Positions 35,742 through 44,173 of a stretch of DNA of 64,000 bases are shown here, in pieces. Location of the stretch: contig NZ_CADFEJ010000001.1 of the NCBI RefSeq assembly GCF_902833055.1, positions 682,001 through 746,000 of the forward strand. Direction: 5' to 3'. Both the position numbers and the translations under genes were made by a program. Position 1 is the first letter of the stretch. Every line of letters starts with the position of its first letter. Source of the stretch: Burkholderia territorii (GTDB taxonomy: Bacteria; Pseudomonadota; Gammaproteobacteria; Burkholderiales; Burkholderiaceae). The notes beneath the pieces are model-generated. The model was not told where the DNA came from. It ran no database searches and was given only the letters and a program-made list of their open reading frames with translations.

Positions 35742-37232
35742 ATGAAACCGGCTTCGCGTCGAGTCTTCCGCACCGTGCGCCGCAGCGCATTGGCAGTCGT
35801 TGCGCTGCTCGTCGCCGGATGCGCGGCCGGGCCGGATTTTCGCACGCCCGACGCGCCGTCGACGCAGCGTTACACCCGCGACGAAGCGCCATTGGCGACG
35901 GCCGCGGCCGACGGCCCGGCCCGCAACGCGCAGACGTTTACCCCGGCCGCGCACACGCTGCAACGCTGGTGGACCCGCTTCGATTCGGCGCCGCTGAACC
36001 GGCTCGTCGATACCGCGTGGCAAAACAGCCCGACGCTCGCCGAGGCCCGTGCACGGCTCGACGAAGCGCGGCAGAACCATGCGGCGCAAGCCGGTGCGAC
36101 GATGCTGCCGCGTGTCGACGCGAACCTGTCCGCCACGCGCGAGAAAGTCGACATCGCCGCGTTCGGGCTGCCCGCCAACGTGCCGAATCCGGGGCCGTTC
36201 ACGCTGTACGACGCGTCGGTGAGCGTGTCGTACGTGCTCGACGTGTTCGGCGGCAACCGGCGCGCGCTGGAAGCGCTGCGCGCCCAGGTCGACTATCAAG
36301 CGTACACGCTCGACGCCGCCCGCCTGACGCTTGCGGGCAACGTCGTCGCGACCGCGATCCTGCGCGCGTCGCTCGCGCAGCAGATTGCGCTCACGCGCCA
36401 GCTCGTCGACGCGCAGGCGCAGCAGTTGCGCATCGTCGAAGCGCGTTTCGCGGCGGGCGGCGTATCGCAGGCCGACGTGCATGCGCAGCGCACGCTGCTC
36501 GCGCAGACGCAGGCGTCGCTGCCGCCGCTTGCCACTCGCCATGCGCAGGCCGGCCACCAGCTCGCGATCCTGCTGGGCGCGCCGCCTTCCGACGCCGCGC
36601 TGCCCGATCTCGCGCTCGATTCTCTCGCGCTGCCGCACACGCTGCCGGTCGCGCTGCCGTCCACGCTCGCGCGCGAACGGCCCGACATCCGCGCGGCGGA
36701 GGCCGTGCTGCACCAGGCGAGCGCGAACGTCGGCGTGGCGAGCGCGAACCTGTATCCGCGTTTTTCGATTTCAGCGGGGATCGGTTCGGAACGCACGCGC
36801 ATCGCGGATATCGTGAGCGGCCTCAATGTCTGGAATATCGGTCTCGGCCTGACGCAGCCGATCTTTCACGGCGGCGAACTGCGCGCGAATAAGCGCGCGG
36901 CCGAAGCCGCATACGACGCAGCGTTCGCAAGTTATCGGGAAACCGTGCTGCTGGCGCTCCAGCAGGTCGCCGATGCGATGCGCGCGGTCGAACACGACGC
37001 GGCGGAACTGGACGCACGAGACACGGCCGCGCGGGAAGCCACGGCAGAAAACGCGATTGCCGGCGAGCGTTACGCGGCAGGCGGGATCAGCACGTTCGCG
37101 CTGCTCGACGCGCAACGGCAGGCACTGCAGGCCGCGCTCGATCGCACGCGCGCGCAGGCCGACCGGCTTGCCGATACGGCGGCGCTATTTCAGTCGCTGG
37201 CGGGGAACTGGTCGGATGATTCGGCCCGGTGA
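35742..37232 (+). CDS. Outer-membrane efflux channel, NodT family lipoprotein
   Basis: A 496-residue TolC-like factor. The lipobox VAGC (Cys27) is followed by AAGPDFRTPD, and two OEP repeats follow (repeat 1 YRNA-type helix region about 100-290; repeat 2 with LARERPDIRAAEAVLHQASA). It is the last gene of the TetR-adaptor-ATPase-permease operon, giving a complete ABC-powered tripartite exporter. It is only distantly like the NodT protein of the RND operon in this window. A bidirectional terminator follows. Confidence 0.91.
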   Translation: MKPASRRVFRTVRRSALAVVALLVAGCAAGPDFRTPDAPSTQRYTRDEAPLATAAADGPARNAQTFTPAAHTLQRWWTRFDSAPLNRLVDTAWQNSPTLAEARARLDEARQNHAAQAGATMLPRVDANLSATREKVDIAAFGLPANVPNPGPFTLYDASVSVSYVLDVFGGNRRALEALRAQVDYQAYTLDAARLTLAGNVVATAILRASLAQQIALTRQLVDAQAQQLRIVEARFAAGGVSQADVHAQRTLLAQTQASLPPLATRHAQAGHQLAILLGAPPSDAALPDLALDSLALPHTLPVALPSTLARERPDIRAAEAVLHQASANVGVASANLYPRFSISAGIGSERTRIADIVSGLNVWNIGLGLTQPIFHGGELRANKRAAEAAYDAAFASYRETVLLALQQVADAMRAVEHDAAELDARDTAAREATAENAIAGERYAAGGISTFALLDAQRQALQAALDRTRAQADRLADTAALFQSLAGNWSDDSAR

Positions 37233-37333
37233 CGGCCGGGGCTGCCGGCGCTGCCGGCGCTGCCGGGGCATACATCGTCGGACGCTGCTCGGCCGACGAC
37301 GGCGCCCGTGCCATGTGCGCGGCGCGCATCCAC

Positions 37334-37362
37334 AAAAAAACCGGCCCGAAGGCCGGTTTTTT
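37334..37362. terminator. Bidirectional intrinsic terminator
   Basis: A 7-bp G+C-rich stem (ACCGGCC / GGCCGGT) with loop CGAA is flanked by seven A on one side and six T on the other. It can terminate both the exporter operon (+) and the convergent porin gene (-). Confidence 0.92.
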
Positions 37363-37403
37363 CATACCGCATGCCGTGAGCGGCGCTCGCGCGCCGCGCG
37401 ACA

Positions 37404-38624
37404 TCAGAAGCGGTGGATCAGGCCGACGCCTGCGGCGATCTGGTTCTGCTTCGAACCTGCGCCCACGCCGTCGCCGATCGACGTCGTTGCATTCACGATG
37501 CCGCCGGTCAGGCCGCTGATCGTGTTGCCGGTGGCGTGCTGGTACGCTTCAACCGCGTACAGGCCCGTGCGCTTCGACAGGCTGTAGTACTGCGACAGCG
37601 TGACCTGATGGTACTTGGCCGAGCTCGAGATGCCGTTCGATTCGGTCGCACGCGTGTACGAGTAGCCTGCGGCGAAGTCCCACTGCGGCGCTGCCTTCCA
37701 GTGCAGCACGGCGCCCGCCGTGTTGAAGATTGCCGTATTGTGGAATGCCGACAGCGTGCCCGGGATGTACTGGACATTCGAGTACGACACCGAGATGTCC
37801 CACGCCGGCGTGAACTGGTAACCGGCCGTCACGGCGACGCGTTGCTGCGACTGTGCCGTCTTGTAGCCGCCGTTGATCGACGACACGGCCTGCTCCGCAC
37901 CGTTGCCGTTCGAATCCAGACCGTTTTGCGCGGTCGAGTTCGCGCCCCACACGCCGCCGCCAAGCGTCGCGTTGTTGATGCGCTGATAGCCGACCGCGAT
38001 GCCTGCCGGGCCGTTCAGGTACTGGATCGCCGCGCTCCACGTCGAGCCGCGGTTGAAGCTGCCTGCGACGCCGCCGAGCGAGTACGAACCGCCGACCGTG
38101 AAGCCGTAGAACTTCGGCGACATGTAGACGAGCGAATTGTTCGCGCGGTAGCTGGTGTCGAGCGAATCGATATCACCCGGGTGCGCGCCGTAGTAACCGG
38201 TCAGCCAGGTCGTCGGGCTGTACGGCGACAGCAGCGTGTAGTACGCGGTGTACTGGCGGCCTGCCGTCAGCGTACCGTACGTCGGGTTGGTCAGACCGAC
38301 CCACGCCTGACGCGTGAAGATGCCGTTCGTCCATTGCGACGAGCCGTTGTTCGCATTGAAGCCGGCTTCCAACTGGAAAATCGCCTTCGTGCCGCCGCCG
38401 AGATCTTCGCTGCCCTTCAGGCCGAAGCGGCTGCCTGCCCAGATACCGGTGGCCATCTGCACCTTCGAGTGACCGCCCGAAACCGCGCTGGTTGCCGACG
38501 AGTTGTTCTGCCAGGCGATAGCGTTATCGACGATACCGTACAGGGTCACGCTGCTCTGGGCGTGGGCGGCGGTAGCGGCTGCGAGACCCGCTGCCGTCAT
38601 GGCGAAAGCGACGCGCTTTTTCAT
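37404..38624 (-). CDS. Gram-negative porin (OmpC-like, Burkholderiales type)
   Basis: A 406-residue outer-membrane general porin. A signal peptide (about 1-22, ending AHA) precedes SSVTLYGIVDNAI, the typical first strand. LKGSEDLGGGTKAIFQLEAG is conserved, and alternating strands end with the C-terminal aromatic HRF needed for BAM insertion. A strong GGAGAA ribosome site precedes ATG 38624. Codon use is less extreme in G+C than its neighbours, as expected for an abundant protein. It is a single-gene unit. Confidence 0.94.
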   Translation of the reverse strand: MKKRVAFAMTAAGLAAATAAHAQSSVTLYGIVDNAIAWQNNSSATSAVSGGHSKVQMATGIWAGSRFGLKGSEDLGGGTKAIFQLEAGFNANNGSSQWTNGIFTRQAWVGLTNPTYGTLTAGRQYTAYYTLLSPYSPTTWLTGYYGAHPGDIDSLDTSYRANNSLVYMSPKFYGFTVGGSYSLGGVAGSFNRGSTWSAAIQYLNGPAGIAVGYQRINNATLGGGVWGANSTAQNGLDSNGNGAEQAVSSINGGYKTAQSQQRVAVTAGYQFTPAWDISVSYSNVQYIPGTLSAFHNTAIFNTAGAVLHWKAAPQWDFAAGYSYTRATESNGISSSAKYHQVTLSQYYSLSKRTGLYAVEAYQHATGNTISGLTGGIVNATTSIGDGVGAGSKQNQIAAGVGLIHRF

Positions 38625-39121
38625 TGATTCTCCGTCCTCAAAGAATGATTTCTTTTCTGGTGTGGTTTTATGACTGACACATGTGCGAGTACATGCCGGA
38701 GCGATTCTGACGGATTACCAATCGTTTCCCAACATGTGCAGTCGGTCATCGTATGATCGACGCAACGCGGGGGTTCACCAAACGGTTACATAACACCTGA
38801 AAACGCTTGCACGGCGGGCCTCTCCGGCATTTCCCGGTGAAAACCCTAGCTTTACATTTTTACTGGTGCATCGCGACCGTTCAATGTCGTCAGACGCCTT
38901 CGGCGACAACCTTCTTACAAATACGCGAGCGCGGAACGTACCGCGCTTCACGTCGCCGCGCAGGATCGCTGACGTTCATGACACCCACGTTTCGGGAAAC
39001 GAAATCATGAAAACGTTTCAGTGCGTGTGGCGAGAATCAGACGGGAAGACGGGAGCGGCCCGGCGAACGCGGGCCGAGGAGCGATGCCCGCGCATGGCGC
39101 GCCGGCATCGTTCAGCGCGAT
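38625..39121. other. Intergenic region upstream of porin
   Basis: About 500 bases without a supportable gene. It must contain the porin promoter (minus strand). It is markedly A/T-richer than its surroundings and carries the octamer ACATGTGC twice (38679-38686 and 38732-38739), a possible regulator site. The right half, next to the end of the squalene/phytoene synthase-like gene, shows nothing I recognise. Confidence 0.5.
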
Positions 39122-40189
39122 TCAGCGCGCGGACGGCTGCGGCTCGATCCGCGCGTTCACCGCGTCGACGAGCGCGTTCATGCGCGCACGGATCGCCGCG
39201 TTCGAGCCGACGAGCGCGAGCGACGACGCCATGATCCGATAGATCCGCTTGCGCGGCACCTTCGCCGGCCTCGCCGGATCGAGCCACGCATCATGGCCGG
39301 CCAGCAGTTCGAGCGTTTCGAGGCCGATCATGATCGGCCACAGGCACGCCAGCCGCAGGCGCACGAAGCGGCGCGGAATCGCCAGCGTGTACCGGCATGC
39401 GTCGCGATACTGATCGAGCGTCACGCGCAGCAGGTCGACCAGCACGCCGCGCGCACGCATCGATGCGTCGGGCGACATCAGATCGGCAACGCCCACGCCG
39501 TGTGCGGCCAGCACGTCGTCGGGCAGGTAGCAGCGGCCGATCCGCAAGTCCTTCGCGCAGTCGCGCAGGATGTTGGTCATCTGCAGCGCCTTGCCGAAAC
39601 GAATGCCCTTCTCGCGCATGTCGGCCAGGTCCCAGCCGCGCGCGGCGCGCGTGTGCGCGCCGGTCATGTCGGTCCAGAATTCGCCGACGCAGCCGGCGAC
39701 CAGATACGTGTAGCGATCGAGCACGTCGCGGGCCGGCAGCGATGCGACCTCGCCCGACTGCTCGTCGGGGAACGTGCGCAGATCGAATTCCATTCCCGAC
39801 GTCAGCGTCGCGACGACCTTGCGGATCGACGCGCGATCGGCCTCCGGCTGCGCGCGCAGCAGCGCGAGCATCGGCCGCATCGAGCCGAGCAGCACGTGCT
39901 CGTGCGAATCCGTCTGCATCCGCGTCACATCCTCCAGCGCACGCGACAGGGCCGCGCCGTCGCCGAGCCGCTCGACGTCGTTGCGCAGGTCGGTCAGCAG
40001 CGCCGCGCGGCGATCGGGCGCGACGAGCGCCGTATCGGCGATCGTGTCGGCCGCGCGCGCGAGCAGATAGGCCAGGCCGACCGGCGCGCGCATGCCGTCG
40101 GGCAGCACGCGCAACGTCAGGTAGAAGGAGCGGGAAACGTTCTTCAGCAGGTCGCCGAGCAGGTAGGCGGGATCGGTATGAGTCGTCAT
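39122..40189 (-). CDS. Squalene/phytoene synthase family protein
   Basis: A 355-residue trans-isoprenyl diphosphate synthase of the head-to-head class. The first aspartate motif is D48-TIA-D52 (ARAADTIADTA), and the second is D210-CAK-D214 in QMTNILRDCAKDLRIGRCYL, with flanking Arg and Tyr conserved. By family it condenses two C15 (or C20) diphosphates; the squalene-synthase-like sequence YLPDDV after the second motif favours C15. No hopanoid or carotenoid gene adjoins, so product and pathway are open. It is divergent from a glycerophosphodiesterase 370 bases away. Confidence 0.88.
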   Translation of the reverse strand: MTTHTDPAYLLGDLLKNVSRSFYLTLRVLPDGMRAPVGLAYLLARAADTIADTALVAPDRRAALLTDLRNDVERLGDGAALSRALEDVTRMQTDSHEHVLLGSMRPMLALLRAQPEADRASIRKVVATLTSGMEFDLRTFPDEQSGEVASLPARDVLDRYTYLVAGCVGEFWTDMTGAHTRAARGWDLADMREKGIRFGKALQMTNILRDCAKDLRIGRCYLPDDVLAAHGVGVADLMSPDASMRARGVLVDLLRVTLDQYRDACRYTLAIPRRFVRLRLACLWPIMIGLETLELLAGHDAWLDPARPAKVPRKRIYRIMASSLALVGSNAAIRARMNALVDAVNARIEPQPSAR

Positions 40190-40559
40190 GGGTCGGTAAA
40201 AATCGGCCGGCGCGGGGCCGGACGCACACGGGCGCCGGGCGCCCGCGCCGGCCCGCGAGTCGCCGCATCGGCGCGCGCGGACGGGCGGCGGCCCGACGCG
40301 GCGATGCAAAAGTCCCGCAAGTTTAGTGCATCCGGCGCGCCGGCTCCCGGCGACGGCCGGATCGCGCCCCGCACGCGATCGCACCTTCGGGCCGTCCCGT
40401 GCGCCTTGCGCGGCAACAAAAAAGAAAGGCGCGAGTAATACATATGTAATTATCCGATGCGACGATCGCGTCCCGTTCGACTCCGCGCGGCTCGCCGACG
40501 CAGGCCGCATCGCCGGAACGACCGCCCTTTCACCGACTTCCGTTTCGAAGGTTTCCGAC
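40190..40559. other. Divergent intergenic region
   Basis: 370 bases between the synthase (-) and the glycerophosphodiesterase (+). The left part is very G+C-rich. An A/T-rich patch around 40430-40455 holds the perfect palindrome TACATATGTA (40439-40448) and probably promoter elements. No gene is supportable here. Confidence 0.45.
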
Positions 40560-41705
40560 ATGCTCTTCACGCGCCCGACCGCCCTGCGCTGCATCCCGTT
40601 CGCCTGTGCCGCCGCCCTCCTGCTCGCCGCCTGTGGCGGCGACGACGTGTCGGCATCCGATCCGACGCAGCCGATTTCCGCGAAGGTCCAGGTGGTCGGC
40701 CATCGCGGCGCGAGCGCGCTGCGCCCCGAGCACACGCTCGCGTCGTACCGCAAGGCGATCGAGGACGGCGCGGACGTGATCGAGCCCGACCTCGTCTCGA
40801 CCCGCGACGGCGTGCTCGTCGCGCGCCACGAGAATGAAATCTCCGGCACGACGAACGTGTCGACGCTGCCGCAATTCGCGAGCCGCAAGGCGACCAAGAC
40901 GATCGACGGCGCGCAGCTGACCGGCTGGTTCGCCGAGGACTTCACGCTCGCCGAGTTGAAAACGCTGCGTGCGCGCGAGCGCATTCCGCAAGTGCGCCCG
41001 GCGAACACCGCATACGACGATCAGTTCGAGATCCCGACCTTCGACGAGATCGTCGCGCTCGCGAAACAGATGTCCGCGCAGACCGGCCGCACGATCCACC
41101 TGTATCCGGAAACGAAGCACCCGACCTACTTCCAGTCGATCGGCCTGCCGCTCGAGGACCGGCTCGTCGATGCACTGCTGAAGGATCCGTACACGGCGCG
41201 CACGGCGACCGTCTACATCCAGTCGTTCGAGGTCGCGAACCTGAAGGCGATCCGCAACCGGATCAAGTCGAGCCAGCCGAACTGGAAGCTCGTGCAGTTG
41301 ATGGACGAAGCCGGCCAGCGCCCGTACGACTTCGTGAAGGCGAACGACAAGCGCACCTACGGCGACCTGTCGACGCGCGACGGAATGCGCGAGATCGCGA
41401 CCTATGCGAACGGTGTCGGCCCGTACAAGACGTCGATCATCGCCGTGGCGGCGGACGGCACGCTGCAGCAGCCGACGCCGTACGTGCGCTACGCGCACGA
41501 GGCCGGCCTCGTCGTGCATCCGTACACGTTCCGCCCGGAGAACAACTTCCTGCCCGCGTCGCTGAAGGACGGCGGCACGCCGGCCACGCGCAACACCGCG
41601 GGCTCGGTGCGCGAGATCCACGCATACCTGCGCGCGGGCATCGACGGCTTCTTCACCGACGATCCGGCCGTCGGCCGCGCAGCCGTCGATACGTTCAAGC
41701 GCTGA
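40560..41705 (+). CDS. Glycerophosphodiester phosphodiesterase, lipoprotein
   Basis: A 381-residue GlpQ-type enzyme that hydrolyses deacylated phospholipids to glycerol-3-phosphate and an alcohol. Lipobox LAAC (Cys25) predicts lipid anchoring in the envelope. The TIM barrel begins VVGHRGASALRPEHTLASY with catalytic H48, then IEPDLVSTRDGVLVARHE with metal ligands E75 and D77 and catalytic H90; ETKHP follows. The C-terminal GIDGFFTDDP is typical. The Lys/His composition and length fit periplasmic GlpQ rather than cytosolic UgpQ. Confidence 0.92.
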   Translation: MLFTRPTALRCIPFACAAALLLAACGGDDVSASDPTQPISAKVQVVGHRGASALRPEHTLASYRKAIEDGADVIEPDLVSTRDGVLVARHENEISGTTNVSTLPQFASRKATKTIDGAQLTGWFAEDFTLAELKTLRARERIPQVRPANTAYDDQFEIPTFDEIVALAKQMSAQTGRTIHLYPETKHPTYFQSIGLPLEDRLVDALLKDPYTARTATVYIQSFEVANLKAIRNRIKSSQPNWKLVQLMDEAGQRPYDFVKANDKRTYGDLSTRDGMREIATYANGVGPYKTSIIAVAADGTLQQPTPYVRYAHEAGLVVHPYTFRPENNFLPASLKDGGTPATRNTAGSVREIHAYLRAGIDGFFTDDPAVGRAAVDTFKR

Positions 41706-41710
41706 GCGTG

Positions 41711-41790
41711 CCGGGCGCGATGCATGCGATGCGCCGCTGAACGTGCGGCAACCGGGCGCGATGCATGTCGTGCCGCACACCGGTTGCCGC
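41711..41790. repeat. Direct repeat and mutually exclusive hairpins between convergent genes
   Basis: CCGGGCGCGATGCATG occurs twice (41711-41726 and 41752-41767). Two competing stems can form: GTGCGGCA (41743-41750) with TGCCGCAC (41771-41778), or GCGGCAACCGG (41745-41755) with CCGGTTGCCGC (41780-41790). The region lies between the convergent stops of the phosphodiesterase and the rhodanese and probably serves as a transcript end. Confidence 0.5.
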
Positions 41791-41797
41791 GTCGCGG

Positions 41798-43423
41798 TCA
41801 GATCACGCGGAAGTGGTGCGTGCCGTCGCGCTTCAACTGGTCGACCAATCCGTATTCCCAGTCGAGATACGCCTGCATCGCAGCGGCGGCGTTGTCGGTG
41901 CCTTCATACGGGCGCCGGTAGCGGTCGATGCGCGGCGACGCCAGATGCGTGTCGCCGTGCTCGAGCGGCAGCCCCGCGTCGATCCACGCGGCCGTGCCGC
42001 CGGTCAGCACCGAGATCGCCGCGCCGGCCGGCAGCAGCGCGCGCGCGTCATCCGCCGCGAAGCGCGCGAGCAGGCTCGATCCACACGTGAACACATAGCG
42101 CGTCGCGGGCGGAATCGCGGCGAGCGCGTCGCGCAACTGCGCGCGCACGACGAACCACGCGCCGGGAATATGCCGCTTCACGTAGTTCGCGCTGGTCGTC
42201 ACGTCGACGATCGCGACCTCGCCCTCGGCCGCCTCCTTCAGCCAGCCCGCGAGCGTCGCGGGCGACACCTCGTCCACCTGCGGCGGCGCCGGCACGTCGC
42301 GGGGCGGTTGACCGCGCTCGGTGAAGGCCGCCGTGCCGGCCGGCTCGATCACACGCACGTCCCAGCCCATCTGCGCGAGCCACGACGCGGTCATGTCCGC
42401 GCGCACGCCGTCGTCGTCGGCGAGCACGATGCGCGCGCCGCGCACGGGCGCGTGATGGTCGGTCTCCTGCACGAGCTGGCCACCGGGCGTGCCCAGGAAA
42501 CCCGGCAGATGGCCGGCCCCGTATTCCTCCGGCGTGCGCACGTCGAAGCGGTACAGCGTGCGGCCCGGCTCGTCGAGCGCCGCGACGTCCGCGAGCGCGA
42601 TGCGCGGCACGCCGGCGCGCTCGGCCACCGCGCGCGCGGCGCGGCGGGCTTCCTCGCGCTGCGCGGGTTCGATGTCGTCCGGGAAGCGTCGCGCGGCGCC
42701 GTGTTCGAGCGCCTGGCCGGCGAGCGTCCAGCCGATCGTGCCGTTGCGCAGGGCCGCGACCGGGTTCGGCAGCCCCGCATTCACGAGCGACTGCGTGCCG
42801 ATGATGCTGCGCGTGCGGCCCGCGCAGTTCACGACGACCCGGGTTGCCGGGTTCGGTGCGAGCGCGCGCACGCGCAGCACGAGTTCCGCGCCCGGCACGC
42901 TGGTCGACGTCGGGATGTTCATCGTCTGGTACTCGTCGAAGCGGCGCGCGTCGACGATCACGACGTCGGCCTTCTCGTCGATCAGCGCCTGCACTTCCTG
43001 CGCGGACAGCGACGGCGTATGACGCTCGGCCTCGACCCATTCGCCGAACGACTTGCTCGGCACGTTCACGTCGATGAACAGCTCGCCGCCCGCGGCGAGC
43101 CAGCCCGCGAGACCGCCGTCGAGCAGCCGCACGTCGGTGTAGCCGAGCTGCGCGAGTTTCGCGGCCGCGCGCGGCGCGAGATCCTCGCCGCCCGCTTCGC
43201 CGTACACGACGATCGGCGTGTCGCGGCGCGGAATGCGCGTCCACGCGTCGAGTTCGAGCTTCGACAACGGGAAATTGGCGGCCCACAGCGGATGGCCCTG
43301 CGCGTAGGGATCTTCCTCGCGCACGTCGATCAGCGCGAGCTCGTCGCGGGCCAGCAGGCGTGCGCGTACGTCCTGATACGACGCGACGGGGAAACGGGAA
43401 GTGGAATCGACGGATTGCGTCAC
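41798..43423 (-). CDS. Four-domain rhodanese-like sulfurtransferase
   Basis: A 541-residue protein with four rhodanese domains (about 10-115, 135-240, 265-370, 385-490) plus a C-terminal tail (YRRPYEGTDNAAAAMQAYLD). Only domains 2 and 4 keep an active-site Cys: C200 in NCAGRTRS and C447 in TCGSSLLA. The matching loops of domains 1 (VYGEAGGE) and 3 (LADDDGVRA) lack it. The probable start is GTG 43423 (VTQSVDS), as no ATG fits; a GTG at 43501 is possible but adds unconserved residues. It lies 109 bases after the thiol dioxygenase gene, suggesting joint handling of thiol-derived sulfur. Confidence 0.86.
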   Translation of the reverse strand: MTQSVDSTSRFPVASYQDVRARLLARDELALIDVREEDPYAQGHPLWAANFPLSKLELDAWTRIPRRDTPIVVYGEAGGEDLAPRAAAKLAQLGYTDVRLLDGGLAGWLAAGGELFIDVNVPSKSFGEWVEAERHTPSLSAQEVQALIDEKADVVIVDARRFDEYQTMNIPTSTSVPGAELVLRVRALAPNPATRVVVNCAGRTRSIIGTQSLVNAGLPNPVAALRNGTIGWTLAGQALEHGAARRFPDDIEPAQREEARRAARAVAERAGVPRIALADVAALDEPGRTLYRFDVRTPEEYGAGHLPGFLGTPGGQLVQETDHHAPVRGARIVLADDDGVRADMTASWLAQMGWDVRVIEPAGTAAFTERGQPPRDVPAPPQVDEVSPATLAGWLKEAAEGEVAIVDVTTSANYVKRHIPGAWFVVRAQLRDALAAIPPATRYVFTCGSSLLARFAADDARALLPAGAAISVLTGGTAAWIDAGLPLEHGDTHLASPRIDRYRRPYEGTDNAAAAMQAYLDWEYGLVDQLKRDGTHHFRVI

Positions 43424-43532
43424 GATGTCGGTAGTGGATTCTGTTGCAGTCGGTGAAGAAAACGAACGAAAAACGGATGAATCTCGCGCCTGCGGGCGCA
43501 CGCCCGAAACGGGCCGCCCGCGACTTGCAGCG

Positions 43533-44099
43533 TCACGCGTTCGAATAGCCGGACACGAACGGCTTCACAGTGCCGTCGTCGAGGAACACCGCTCGCTCGA
43601 CCTTGCCGATGTCCGCGCCGTACACATGGATGCTGATCGATACCCGATCGGCGAACGCGTTGGTCACGCGATGGACGTCCCCGATGCGCGGCGACACGGC
43701 CTCGACGTCTCCCGGCTGAAGCCCCACCGCATCGCCCGACGGCACCGGCCGGCCCGCCGCGTCGAACCGGTACGGCTGCGAGAACTCGCCGCCGCGCAGC
43801 ATCCCGATCAGCCCCCACACCGTGTGGTTATGGATCGGCGTCGTCTGGCCGGGCCCCCACACGAAGCTGACGACGGAGAACCGCTCGTCGGGATCGAGAT
43901 ACAGCAGGTACTGGCGGTAGCGCGCCGGATCGGGCTGCGCGAACGCGTCGGGCAGCCAGTCGTCGTGCGCGACCAGCTCGGCCAGCAGCGCGCCGCCCTC
44001 GTCCAGGATGCGCGCCTCGTCCGCGCCGGATGCGAGCAGCGCGCCCAGCCTGTCGACGAACGGACGCAGCGGTGTCTGATGCAACGAAAGCGTACTCAC
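43533..44099 (-). CDS. Thiol dioxygenase (cysteine / 3-mercaptopropionate dioxygenase family)
   Basis: A 188-residue non-haem iron cupin that oxidises a thiol to a sulfinate. The 3-His centre is H90 and H92 (PIHNHTVWG) with H143 (DVHRVTN), and SPRIGDVH matches the Ser-His part of the outer-sphere triad. The position where cysteine dioxygenases carry substrate-binding Arg appears to be Gln63 (YRQYLLYLD), the Gln-type pattern of 3-mercaptopropionate dioxygenases. GTG 44099 follows a GGAGACA site. It is divergent from a LysR regulator and upstream of the rhodanese gene on the same strand. Confidence 0.88.
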   Translation of the reverse strand: MSTLSLHQTPLRPFVDRLGALLASGADEARILDEGGALLAELVAHDDWLPDAFAQPDPARYRQYLLYLDPDERFSVVSFVWGPGQTTPIHNHTVWGLIGMLRGGEFSQPYRFDAAGRPVPSGDAVGLQPGDVEAVSPRIGDVHRVTNAFADRVSISIHVYGADIGKVERAVFLDDGTVKPFVSGYSNA

Positions 44100-44111
44100 C
44101 GGCTGTCTCCT

Positions 44112-44134
44112 CGAATATGATGCCGAATATGATG
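44112..44134. promoter_or_regulatory. Tandem repeat in thiol dioxygenase/LysR divergent region
   Basis: CGAATATGATG occurs twice with a 12-base period (44112-44122 and 44124-44134), followed by a further ATGA/TCAT dyad. Lying between the two divergent starts, it is a candidate LysR binding site. Confidence 0.4.
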
Positions 44135-44173
44135 AATCGTCATGATGCACCCGAAATACCATGCAGAACAAAC

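Noticed and set aside
37238-37268. Short tandem GCTGCCGGC repeats after the outer-membrane channel gene
   Set aside because: Only about three imperfect units; not a CRISPR or defined repeat family, probably slippage in G+C-rich DNA.
38807-39234. Small open frames upstream of the porin
   Set aside because: No ribosome site, no recognisable protein features, and overlap with the 3' end of the synthase gene.
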